Shown here in pieces: positions 25,736 through 33,616 of a stretch of DNA of 64,000 nt. Source of the DNA: Myxococcaceae bacterium. Lineage in GTDB: Bacteria > Myxococcota > Myxococcia > Myxococcales > Myxococcaceae. The notes beneath the pieces were generated by a model. That model saw only the letters and a list, made by a program, of their open reading frames with translations, did not search any database and was not told the origin of the DNA. Position 1 is the first letter of the stretch. The number at the start of each line of letters is the position of its first letter. Made by a program: the position numbers and the translations under genes. The stretch covers positions 62,001 through 126,000 of the forward strand of contig JAEUJQ010000056.1 of NCBI GenBank assembly GCA_016793095.1, in the 5' to 3' direction.

Positions 25736-26131
25736 GGAGCTGGTGGCCCTGGTGCCCGCGGGCTTCTCTCTCGAGCTGGGCCGCTGATGCGTGCTGCTGG
25801 GCCGGCCCTTCACGGCGTCGGCCCTCACCGCGTGGTGGGCGAGCCGGGCGCTCAGTCAGCGCCGGTGAGGTGGTGGCGGCCCTGGTGCCCGCGGCCTTCT
25901 CTCTCGAGCTGGGCCGCTGCTGCGTGCTGCTGGGCCGGCCCTTCACGGCGTTGGCCCTCACCGACTGGTGGGTGAGCCAGGCGCCGAGTCAGCGCCGGTG
26001 AGGAGCTGGTGGCCCTGGTGCCCGCGGCCTTCTCGCTCGAGCCGGGCCTCTGCGCGCTGCTGGGCCTGCCCTTCACGGCGTCGGCCCTCACCGCGTGGTG
26101 GGCGAGCCGGGCGCTCAGTCAGCGCTGGTGA
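25603..26131 (+). repeat. Tandem array of gene 3'-end copies (4 x ~133 bp)
   Basis: Copy 1 is the coding 3' end of the membrane-protein gene (stop at 25733-25735). Three more copies follow, each ending in the same CAGCGCCGGTGA-like stop, with stops at 25866-25868, 25999-26001 and 26129-26131, that is periods 133, 133 and 130 bp. Because 133 is not a multiple of 3, each copy lies in a shifted frame and cannot extend the protein. Sequence identity between copies is high (for example TCACGGCGTCGGCCCTCACC is shared by copies 1, 2 and 4). Confidence 0.85.
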
Positions 26132-26146
26132 GGTGAGACTGCGTTC

Positions 26147-26211
26147 GCGCAGCCGTCTCGACGCTCCCACGCGCCGTTCGCCTCGGGACCGCAGGCTGCG
26201 CCGCGAGACGG
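26147..26211. terminator. Structured inverted repeats between convergent genes
   Basis: Two perfect 8-bp pairs: GCGCAGCC (26147) with GGCTGCGC (26194), and CCGTCTCG (26153) with CGAGACGG (26204). The pairs overlap at their 5' arms and are not nested, so they are alternatives or a pseudoknot. Lies between the repeat array and the stop of the convergent DUF5916 gene. No U-tract. Probably a transcription end or stability element. Confidence 0.35.
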
Positions 26212-26217
26212 ACGATG

Positions 26218-28398
26218 TCAGGGACGGAACGTCCACGTGGCCTTGACGACGAGGCGCTGCTCCGAGGGCGGCGCGCCGGGCACCTGGAACGCTGTGCGGG
26301 TGTCGGTGAAGACGACGTACAGGAACGACAGCGGCAGGAACTCCCAGGCGAGGCGCGCGTTCGTCAGCCCCACGTTGCCGGCGGTGTCGCGCTGGTAGCT
26401 GCCGATGAGCTGCAGCCTGGGCGTCAGGGCGAGCCGCCCCTCGAGCTGCAGCAGGTGCGTCGACACGCCGCCCGGCCGCACCCCTGCGCCGTCGAAGCGG
26501 TTGAACTCGTAGTTGAGGAACAGGCCGATGTGGGGCAGCGGCGAGAAGCCCACCTGCCCCTGCGCGCGCACGAAGTCGGCGAGGAAGTAGCGCCCGACGC
26601 CGACGTTGCCGCCCGCGGAGAAGAGCCGGCTGTGCTCGCTGTAGGCCGCGACGCCGATGCGGTCGTACGTCGTGCTCCCCGCGGGGAAGGACACGCCCGG
26701 CACCGGCGCGAACGGCGCGTCGAGGACCTGCCAGGTGCGCTGCCCGTACACCCAGCCGCGGTCGCCACCCTCGAGCGTCACCCAGAGGGCCTCGAGGTAC
26801 ACGTTGGCCTCCTGGAAGCGGCCGTCGCGGGCGCTCCACACGGCGCTGGTGTCGAGGAACTGCTGGATCGTGCGCACCCACTTCGGCAGCCACGCCGGCC
26901 GCCAGTCGAGGTACCAGGAGCCGGCGAGGTACAGCGCCTCCTCTCTCGAGACGAAGCCCGAGCGCGAGCGATAGCCCGGTGACAACCCCGAGCCCACCAC
27001 GCCCAATCGGCCCCACGTCCCCTGGAGCGAGGCGCTCACGGAGCCCGCGATGCCGGTGGTGGCTGGGGTGCCGTCATGCCGTTGATCGACGCTGCCCGTC
27101 ACCATCGCGTTGAGCGACACCGGGCCCTTGCGCACGAGCGCGTCGATCACCGGCACCACGTTCGTCGCTCCCGCAGAGGTGCCGTCGAAGTCATGGCGGG
27201 CCACCAGCATGCCGCCCGCGCGGCTCTCACCGAGCAGGTGGTGCGAGTAGCGCGCGACGCCGAAGAGGCTCGACTGTTGCCGGTCCGTCGGCAGCGCGTG
27301 CACCACCATCGCGCCCATGCTGCGCTCAGCCGAGCGGTACACGAAGCGGCCGCCCGCCGAGAGCGGCTGAGGCTGCCCGTTCGACAGGCCGATGGCCCGG
27401 CTGAAGAACGGCTGCACCAACCCGGACGTCATCGTGAAGAGCCCCGCGTTCTCGAGGAAGAACTGCCGCCGCTCGGGGAACAGCACCGAGAAGCGCGAGA
27501 GGTTCACCACCCGTCGATCGACGTCGGTCTCGGCGAAGTCGGTGTTTCCGGTGACGTCGATGATGGCGTTCTCGGTCGGCGCCCACGACACGTCCCCTCC
27601 GGCGTTGGGCCGCACCCCGATGGCGCCGTCACCCACGCGATCGAGGCGCACGATGCCGTAGGGGCGAAGCTGCAGGTTGAGGCCGGCGCGGCTCGTCGGC
27701 GGCTCGGTGAAGGCGAGCTGGCCGGCGTACGGCATGCGGAACGGGCTGAAGTTGCGCGGGAAGGGGCTCCACGCGCTGCGCTCCATGGTGCGGCGGGTCG
27801 CGCGCATGGCGTTGAAGCCCCACACGAGCCGGTCGGGCTCGGTGCGCAGGCTCTTCCACGGGATCAGCAGCTCGACGGTGAAGCCCCGCTCGTCACGCGT
27901 GACCGCCGAGCGCCACACCGTGTCCCACTGGGTCTCCGAGATCTCGTCGTCGATGACCTGCACGTCGTGCTGGCTGCCCCACGGGGTGACGAAGAAGCCG
28001 AAGGCGTTGCGGGCGTCGCCGAGCGGGTCGAGCACCACGCCGAACCAGTCGAAGCCTCGCGAGAGCGAGAAGTCACGCCGCAGATCGGTCTGCTGGATGC
28101 CTCGCGGCCCCGCGTCATCGTCACAGCGCGCGCCCACCGCCAGGCCCTCGGTGGTCGCGATGACCCGCACCCGCGTCGCCAGCACCGCGGGCTTCAGCTG
28201 CTCGGGCTCGACCTGCGTGAACGCTCCCAGGACGGCGGCGCTCGTCCACAGCGGCTCGTCGAGCTGGCCATCGACGACCACGGCAGCGTCGGCACGCGGC
28301 ACGGTCAGCCTCGAGCGCTCTGCCGGAGGCGGGAACGTCTGGGCAGGCGCGCTCGTGCACCACAGGGCGAGCAGGGCGGCGGCGGCGCGGGAGGACAC
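26218..28398 (-). CDS. DUF5916-type outer-membrane protein with N-terminal CBM9-like domain
   Basis: 726 residues from a GTG at 28398 (VSSRAAAALLALWCTSAPAQ, a signal peptide). Residues about 35-220 match a CBM9-like beta-sandwich (DGQLDEPLWTSAAVLGAFTQVEP, TRVRVIATTEGLAVGARCDD, WGFNAMRATRR). The rest is a long beta-barrel of aromatic amphipathic strands (LYLAGSWYLDWRPAWL, LFLNYEFNRFDGAG) ending TWTFRP, as in DUF5916 proteins, which are predicted outer-membrane barrels. Function unknown. The 5' end (start region) is copy 1 of a repeat array that continues upstream. Confidence 0.88.
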   Translation of the reverse strand: MSSRAAAALLALWCTSAPAQTFPPPAERSRLTVPRADAAVVVDGQLDEPLWTSAAVLGAFTQVEPEQLKPAVLATRVRVIATTEGLAVGARCDDDAGPRGIQQTDLRRDFSLSRGFDWFGVVLDPLGDARNAFGFFVTPWGSQHDVQVIDDEISETQWDTVWRSAVTRDERGFTVELLIPWKSLRTEPDRLVWGFNAMRATRRTMERSAWSPFPRNFSPFRMPYAGQLAFTEPPTSRAGLNLQLRPYGIVRLDRVGDGAIGVRPNAGGDVSWAPTENAIIDVTGNTDFAETDVDRRVVNLSRFSVLFPERRQFFLENAGLFTMTSGLVQPFFSRAIGLSNGQPQPLSAGGRFVYRSAERSMGAMVVHALPTDRQQSSLFGVARYSHHLLGESRAGGMLVARHDFDGTSAGATNVVPVIDALVRKGPVSLNAMVTGSVDQRHDGTPATTGIAGSVSASLQGTWGRLGVVGSGLSPGYRSRSGFVSREEALYLAGSWYLDWRPAWLPKWVRTIQQFLDTSAVWSARDGRFQEANVYLEALWVTLEGGDRGWVYGQRTWQVLDAPFAPVPGVSFPAGSTTYDRIGVAAYSEHSRLFSAGGNVGVGRYFLADFVRAQGQVGFSPLPHIGLFLNYEFNRFDGAGVRPGGVSTHLLQLEGRLALTPRLQLIGSYQRDTAGNVGLTNARLAWEFLPLSFLYVVFTDTRTAFQVPGAPPSEQRLVVKATWTFRP

Positions 28399-28873
28399 GG
28401 GCACCGCTGGATAGCGGGCTGCGGCCTCGAACGCACCGACCGAGTCCGCGAACGCACCTCGGGCCGGCGTCGCGGGAGGGCACGGGCACCGCTGAAGAGC
28501 GGGCTGCGGCCTCGAACGCACCGACCGGGTCCGTGAACGCACCTCGGGCCGGCGTCGCGGGGGGCACGGGCACCGCTGAAGAGCGGGCTGCGGCCTCGAA
28601 CGCACCGACCGGGTCCGCGAACGCTCCGGCCGGCGGCGCGGGAGGACACGGGCACCGCTGGAGAGCGGGCTGCGGCCTCGAACGCACCGACCGGGTCCGC
28701 GAACGCACCTCGGGCCGGCGGCGCGGGAGGACACGGGCACCGCTGAAGAGCGGGCTGCGGCCTCGAACGCACCTCGGGCCGACGGCGCGGGAGGGCACGG
28801 GCACCGCTGGAGAGCGGGCTGCGGCCTCGAACGCACCGACCGGGTCCGCGAACGCACCTCGGGCCGACGGTGC
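28389..28873. repeat. Tandem array covering the 5' end of the DUF5916 gene (6 copies, ~84 bp)
   Basis: The shared core GCGGGCTGCGGCCTCGAACG starts at 28414, 28499, 28583, 28665, 28750 and 28814, giving periods 85, 84, 82, 85 and 64 bp (the last unit is shortened). Copy 1 contains the GTG start and first codons of the DUF5916 gene plus its upstream region; the other five carry similar GTG-TCC-TCC-like start copies. No spacers, so not CRISPR. The promoter of the gene must lie in or beyond this array. Confidence 0.85.
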
Positions 28874-29008
28874 GGAGTCTGGGCCCACGACGCGGGCGAG
28901 CGCCGGGCGGCCGCGTGGAGCCGGGGCGCTCTCGAGGCCTGCCGCACCCTGAACGCCGACGACGTCTTCGTGACGCAGGGGTGGCGCCGCGTTCGGCGCG
29001 TCGAAGCC
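28874..29008. other. Intergenic, no gene seen
   Basis: 135 bp between the repeat array and the stop of the UvrD-like helicase gene. Upstream sequence of the DUF5916 gene on the minus strand. I see no convincing gene or signal here. Confidence 0.4.
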
Positions 29009-30877
29009 TCACTCGAGCAATGGGCTCTTCGCGCCAGCCCAGGCGAGCACCAGCCGATGGGACGCGCGGGTCATCGCCGTGTACAGGCCCCGGCGCGCGT
29101 CCTGCGTCAGCCCCCAGGTGCTGGCCGCGGCGTCGGGCAGCACCACCACGTCGAACTCGAGGCCCTTGATCTCCTGCACGCAGGTGACGACCACGCCCGG
29201 CCTGAAGGGGAAGTCGCCGTCGAGCGCCAGCGTGGTGGTGACGCCGCGCAGCCGCTGCTGAACCCGCCTGGCCACTTCGGGCGTGCGGCAGATGACGGCC
29301 ACGCTCGCCGAGCCGTCGTCTCCCACCAGCCCGCGCAGCGCATCGCTGAGCCACACGGAGAGGTGAAATGGCGCGGCGAAGCCAGCCCAGGTGATGGACG
29401 GCGTCGAGGGGACCGCCACGGCGGGGTCGAGCACGTGCCGCGCGAGGTTCGTGACGTCGGGCGGGCACCGGTAGTTCACCCCGAGCCGCACCGTGCGCGC
29501 GCCTGGCACGCCGAGCTCGCGCAGCACGCCGTCCCACCCGGTGAAGACGGCCGTCGCGTCGACCTGCTGGGCCGCGTCGCCAGCGACGATGAAGACGCCG
29601 CCCCGCCGGAGCGCGCGCGCCATCACGGCCAGCTCGATGGGCGCGAACTCCTGCGCCTCGTCGATGAAGACGACGTCATAGGCGCCGAGCGGCATGGGCG
29701 GCTTGTGCTGGGCGTTCGACCGCAACTGCTCGAGCGCGAACAGCACCGCGTGGTCTTCCGCGTCGGCGGAGTTCGCGTCCTCGAGCGGCGTGCCCTCGTC
29801 CAGCCCGCGGCCGTCCACGGCGGTGCGCGCCTCTGCGTCGACGTGCGCGTACTTCAGCTCGGCGGGATCGAGGAACTGCACCTTCGTGTGCTGGGCGATC
29901 GCCTCGATGACGGAGGCGAAGAGGGCGCCGCCCGAGCGTTCGACCACCGGCGTCGTCCAGGCCCGATCGCCGAAGAGGTGCTCCAGGTCCGCGCGGGAGG
30001 CGAGGGCGTGGCCACGCCTCGGGCGATCGTCGTCCTCCAGCGGCTTCGGGTGAGCGCGCACGAAGTCCGCGAGGGAGGGGCGAAGCGCGGGGTGGCGCTT
30101 GAGCTGCACCACCGCCGACGGCGTGTTCTCGCTCTGCCGTCGTGGCAGATCCTTGAAGGCCCGGCGCGCCTCGTCGCTCACCCACTCGTCGTAGGTCCAC
30201 ACGTCGACGTCGCGCACGTCGCGGCGCTCGAGCATGAGGCTGGTGAGCCGGCGGAGGCCGACGGTGGGCACCAGCACCGCGCCCCGGAACCGGCGGTGTG
30301 AGGTCGTCAGCAGCCGCTCGCGCAGGGCGAGCAGCCGGTGCAGCGCGACCGTCGTCTTGCCGAAGCCGGCCTCACCCAGCAGCAGCAGGTGCTCCTGCGA
30401 CGGCAGGTCGACCGCGGCCTGCTGCGCGGGGTCGAGCGTCACCTCGAGCGGTGAGCGGAACGCGTGCCGCGCGTGCCTCGGCCTGCCGGGGATCGACGGA
30501 GGTGGCTCGCCGCTGGTCCAGCCGCCGCCCGTCCGCACGAAGACGCGGTCAGGCGCTTCGACCTTCGACAGCACCCCGCCCTCGAAGGTGAGCAGGTGCT
30601 TCTCGAGCAGCCTGCCCGAGACCGGCCGGCCGTCGACCTCGACCTCGTAGACGTTGCCCTCGTCGGTGGTGAAGAAGACCTCGGCGAGCGGCGCGGCCTC
30701 GGCGTCGACGATGGAGACGTACGCGTCGACCTGGGTCGCGTCCCCGAGGAAGACGTCGGTCACCCGCCTCGACGTCTCGAGCTTGAGGTGGCCGGAGAGC
30801 CTGCGACCGGGCGCGGCCTGGCTCGCGCGTCGAACGGCGTCCTCGAGGCCACGCAGTCGTTCCGTCCACCCGTCCAT
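29009..30877 (-). CDS. UvrD-like superfamily 1 helicase
   Basis: 622 residues. N-terminal region of about 170 residues without a known motif, then motif I GEAGFGKTTVALHRL near residue 195, motif II VVFIDEAQEFAPIEL near 395, motif III VAGDAAQQVD, motif IV-like LGVNYRCPP, motif V EIKGLEFDVVVLPDA and motif VI LYTAMTRASHRLVLAW. This is a UvrD/Rep-type ATPase; the N-terminal part may be a regulatory or substrate-binding domain as in RecD2/HelD-like proteins. ATG at 30877 is preceded by AGGAGAAGGGAG at suitable spacing and is preferred over a longer start at 30913. Confidence 0.88.
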   Translation of the reverse strand: MDGWTERLRGLEDAVRRASQAAPGRRLSGHLKLETSRRVTDVFLGDATQVDAYVSIVDAEAAPLAEVFFTTDEGNVYEVEVDGRPVSGRLLEKHLLTFEGGVLSKVEAPDRVFVRTGGGWTSGEPPPSIPGRPRHARHAFRSPLEVTLDPAQQAAVDLPSQEHLLLLGEAGFGKTTVALHRLLALRERLLTTSHRRFRGAVLVPTVGLRRLTSLMLERRDVRDVDVWTYDEWVSDEARRAFKDLPRRQSENTPSAVVQLKRHPALRPSLADFVRAHPKPLEDDDRPRRGHALASRADLEHLFGDRAWTTPVVERSGGALFASVIEAIAQHTKVQFLDPAELKYAHVDAEARTAVDGRGLDEGTPLEDANSADAEDHAVLFALEQLRSNAQHKPPMPLGAYDVVFIDEAQEFAPIELAVMARALRRGGVFIVAGDAAQQVDATAVFTGWDGVLRELGVPGARTVRLGVNYRCPPDVTNLARHVLDPAVAVPSTPSITWAGFAAPFHLSVWLSDALRGLVGDDGSASVAVICRTPEVARRVQQRLRGVTTTLALDGDFPFRPGVVVTCVQEIKGLEFDVVVLPDAAASTWGLTQDARRGLYTAMTRASHRLVLAWAGAKSPLLE

Positions 30878-30993
30878 CGAAGCGCGACTCCCTTCTCCTG
30901 AGGGCGCCGTCATAGCGGGCCCGGGCGCCTGAGGCCTGCGTGATGATGCCCGGCCGCGCCAGTCGACCCGGCGTGCCGTATGGTGAACAGCCC

Positions 30994-32298
30994 GTGACGT
31001 CTCGACTCGACCAGTTCCTGACGGGCTCACCCTGGCGGCAGTACGTCTACGGCTACCCGCACAAGACGGCGTACCGCGCGTTCGCCGAGCCGAGGCCGCT
31101 CGAGGCCGTGTGGGCGAACGAGCGCCCCGACACCCGCTTCCTCTACGTGCACGTGCCCTTCTGCGAGCTGCGCTGCGGCTTCTGCAACCTCTTCACCACG
31201 GCGAACCCGGCGGACGACGTGGTGGAGCGCTTCCTCGCGCAGCTCCTGGTCGAGGCGAAGGAGACGGCCGCGGTCGTGGGCACGCGGCGCTACACGCGCG
31301 CGGCCATCGGCGGGGGCACGCCGACGTACCTGAGCGCGGGTCAGCTCGAGCGGCTGCTGGGCGTGCTGCGCGAGGTGATGGGGTTCGGGGCGGCGCCGCT
31401 GTCGGTGGAGCTCTCTCCGGCGACGCTGACGCGCGAGAAGCTCGCGGTGTTGAGCGTGGCCACGCGGCTGTCGCTCGGCGTGCAGAGCTTCGTCGAGCCC
31501 GAGCTCGCCAGCCTGAGACGCCCCCAGGCCACGCGCGACGTGCTGGGCGCGCTCGAGCTCATCCGTGAGCACTCGCGGGCGCACCTCAACATCGACCTCA
31601 TCTACGGCATGGAGGGGCAGACGCCTGCGTCGCTCGTCGGCAGCCTCGAGGCGGCGCTGCGATGGAGGCCCGAAGAGCTCTACCTGTACCCGCTCTACGT
31701 GCGGCCGCTCACCTTCCTCGGCAAACACGCGGCGTGGGACGACCACCGCTTGACCCTCTACCGCGTGGCTCGGGACTGGCTGGGCTCACGCGGCTACCGG
31801 CAGCGCTCCCTGCGCGTCTTCGTGAGAGCCGACGTCGGCGAGGTGGAGCTGCCCGAGTACCACGCCGAAGACGACGGCATGGTGGGCCTGGGCGTGGGCG
31901 CGCGCTCGTACACGAAGGCCCTGCACTACGCGCACGACTTCGCGGTGGCCCCGGGCGCGGTGCGCAGCATCATCGACGACTACCTCGCTCGCCCAGCGGC
32001 CTCGTTCCAGGTCGCGCGCTCGGGCTTCGAGCTCGACGTCGCGGAGCAGCAGCGCCGTTGGGTGCTGCTCTCGTTGCTCGGTCCGGGGAGCGACGGCGGC
32101 GCGTTCGCCAGCCGCTTCGGGGTGCCCCTGCTCGAGGCGCTGCCCCAGCTTCGGCAGCTGGTGAGCGAAGAGCTCGCCGCGTGGCAGGGCGAGACCCTGG
32201 CGCTCACGCCGCGTGGGCTCGAGTGGAGCGACGCGCTGGGCCCCTGGCTCTTCTCGTCAGAGGTCGAGGCCCGCATGAGCGCCTGGGAGGCCCGGTGA
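30994..32298 (+). CDS. STM4012-family radical SAM protein
   Basis: 434 residues from a GTG at 30994. Radical SAM motif CELRCGFC (CxxxCxxC) in HVPFCELRCGFCNLF near residue 58, then GGGTPTYLS, and SLGVQSFVEPELASLRRPQ plus HLNIDLIYGMEGQT, the arrangement of coproporphyrinogen-III-oxidase (HemN)-like proteins. N-terminal YVYGYPHKTAYR is the mark of the STM4012 family, named from Salmonella. Reaction unknown. The stop overlaps the next gene start by 4 nt (GTGA), so it is coupled to the STM4011-family radical SAM gene. Cytoplasmic. Confidence 0.88.
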   Translation: MTSRLDQFLTGSPWRQYVYGYPHKTAYRAFAEPRPLEAVWANERPDTRFLYVHVPFCELRCGFCNLFTTANPADDVVERFLAQLLVEAKETAAVVGTRRYTRAAIGGGTPTYLSAGQLERLLGVLREVMGFGAAPLSVELSPATLTREKLAVLSVATRLSLGVQSFVEPELASLRRPQATRDVLGALELIREHSRAHLNIDLIYGMEGQTPASLVGSLEAALRWRPEELYLYPLYVRPLTFLGKHAAWDDHRLTLYRVARDWLGSRGYRQRSLRVFVRADVGEVELPEYHAEDDGMVGLGVGARSYTKALHYAHDFAVAPGAVRSIIDDYLARPAASFQVARSGFELDVAEQQRRWVLLSLLGPGSDGGAFASRFGVPLLEALPQLRQLVSEELAAWQGETLALTPRGLEWSDALGPWLFSSEVEARMSAWEAR

Positions 32299-33218
32299 CG
32301 GCGCTCACCATCCTGTACCGGGGGCCGCTGTCGTCCTGCAACTACGGGTGTGCGTACTGCCCCTTCGCGAAACGTCACGAGACGGCCGAGGCGCACGCCG
32401 CCGATGCCCGCGCGCTCGACCGCTTCCTCTCGTGGTGCGAGCGGCGCGCGCAGCCCCTGAACGTCTTCTTCACGCCGTGGGGCGAGGCGCTCACCCAGCG
32501 CCGCTACCAGGACGCGCTCACGCGCCTGTCGCACCTGCCGCACGTGGTGAAGGTGGCCGTGCAGACGAACCTCTCGGCGCGCCTCGACTTCCTCGACGCC
32601 TGTGCGCCGTCGAAGGTGGGCGTGTGGGCGACGTTCCACCCCGAGTGGGCGGACGAGGGGCGCTTCCTCGAGCAGTGTGCGCGGCTCGAGGCGCGTGGTG
32701 TCTCGTACTCGGTGGGGGTCGTCGGCTTCCCGCGTTTCCGGCCAGCCCTCGAGGCGTTGCGCGCCCGGCTGCCCCCGCACGTCTACGTCTGGGTCAACGC
32801 GGTGAAGTCGAGCGACGCGGGCGTCACCGCTGACGATCGGGCCCACTTCGTCCGCGTCGACCCGTTGTTCCCGCTCAACGAGGCGCACCACGAGAGCCTC
32901 GGGCGGCCGTGCGGTGGAGGGCACACCGTCATCTCGGTGGACGGGGAGGGCGTCATGCGCTCGTGTCACTTCATCAAGGAGCCGCTCGGGAACCTGTACG
33001 ACGAGCGCTTCGACGAGCTGCTGGCCCCACGCCCCTGTCGCGCCCGCACCTGTGGCTGTCACATCGGTTACGTGCACCTCGAGCACCTGCGGCTGGGGCC
33101 TCTCTTCGGCGGCGGACTGCTCGAGCGGGCGCTGCCCGTTGAAAAGCTGCACCTGCTCCGCCAGACCGGGGTCTCGCCGTCGAAGTCCCACCCATCACCA
33201 GAGGAACCCCCTTCATGA
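32295..33218 (+). CDS. STM4011-family radical SAM protein
   Basis: 307 residues from a GTG that overlaps the preceding stop. Radical SAM Cys triad in YRGPLSSCNYGCAYCPFAK (CxxxCxxC) near residue 14, and FFTPWGEALTQRRYQ. The C-terminal part has further cysteines (PCGGG, RSCHF, PCRARTCGCH) that could hold an auxiliary Fe-S cluster as in SPASM-type enzymes. The partner of STM4012 in Salmonella-type loci. The stop overlaps the next small gene by 4 nt (ATGA), so three genes are chained. Substrate unknown. Confidence 0.88.
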   Translation: MTALTILYRGPLSSCNYGCAYCPFAKRHETAEAHAADARALDRFLSWCERRAQPLNVFFTPWGEALTQRRYQDALTRLSHLPHVVKVAVQTNLSARLDFLDACAPSKVGVWATFHPEWADEGRFLEQCARLEARGVSYSVGVVGFPRFRPALEALRARLPPHVYVWVNAVKSSDAGVTADDRAHFVRVDPLFPLNEAHHESLGRPCGGGHTVISVDGEGVMRSCHFIKEPLGNLYDERFDELLAPRPCRARTCGCHIGYVHLEHLRLGPLFGGGLLERALPVEKLHLLRQTGVSPSKSHPSPEEPPS

Positions 33219-33568
33219 AGACGCTGCTCGTCGCCGTCATCGCCGCCGTCGCTGTCCCCGCCTTCGCCGCCGACTACCGCTGCACCAGCGGCCGCGTGGA
33301 GAAGAGCGGCAGCACCCAGTACACGTACAAGGAGTCGTCGTCGGAGATCGTCATCGAGAAGGGCGGCTCGACGAAGGGCAAGGCCGTGAAGCGCGGCTCG
33401 AAGTGGTACGTCGAGATCGGCGGCAGCACCCAGGCCACCTTCGAGAACGGGAAGATCGAGAAGGGCGGCTCGTCGTGGGCCTCGGTGAGCGACGCGCAGC
33501 GCACGTATGACTGCAGCGCCGACGTCGCGGCGACGCTGTGGGTGCTGGCCCAGAAGGGCGCGCTCTGA
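33215..33568 (+). CDS. Small exported protein coupled to radical SAM gene
   Basis: 117 residues with a clear signal peptide MKTLLVAVIAAVAVPAFAA. Mature part is about 98 residues with two Cys (YRCTSG and YDCSAD), probably a disulfide, and four spaced xGGS/T or xSGST repeats (KSGST, KGGST, IGGST, KGGSS). ATG overlaps the STM4011 stop. No family recognised. The tight coupling invites the idea that it is a substrate or sensor of this locus, but a Sec signal is unusual for a radical-SAM-modified precursor. Convergent with the histidine kinase gene. Confidence 0.7.
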   Translation: MKTLLVAVIAAVAVPAFAADYRCTSGRVEKSGSTQYTYKESSSEIVIEKGGSTKGKAVKRGSKWYVEIGGSTQATFENGKIEKGGSSWASVSDAQRTYDCSADVAATLWVLAQKGAL

Positions 33569-33576
33569 CGCAGGTG

Positions 33577-33616
33577 CTGCTCCTCGGGTGAGTCGAGCAG
33601 CGAGGCCCGCCCGAGG
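33577..33616. terminator. Candidate bidirectional hairpin between convergent genes
   Basis: Arms CTGCTC (33577) / GAGCAG (33595) and CCTCGGG (33582) / CCCGAGG (33610) can form alternative stems between the small exported gene (stop 33568) and the histidine kinase stop (33617). No U-tract is present. Weak support. Confidence 0.3.

Noticed and set aside
25736-26001. Extension of the membrane protein through the downstream repeat copies
   Set aside because: Each copy starts after a stop codon and is shifted by one base, so it cannot be one reading frame.
28389-28873. Possible CRISPR array
   Set aside because: Units are contiguous with no unique spacers, and there are no cas genes.
28533-28952. 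Repeat-coded Asn-Ala-Pro-Thr protein on the plus strand
   Set aside because: The frame is a product of the ~84-bp tandem array and has no ribosome binding site or homology signal I can see.
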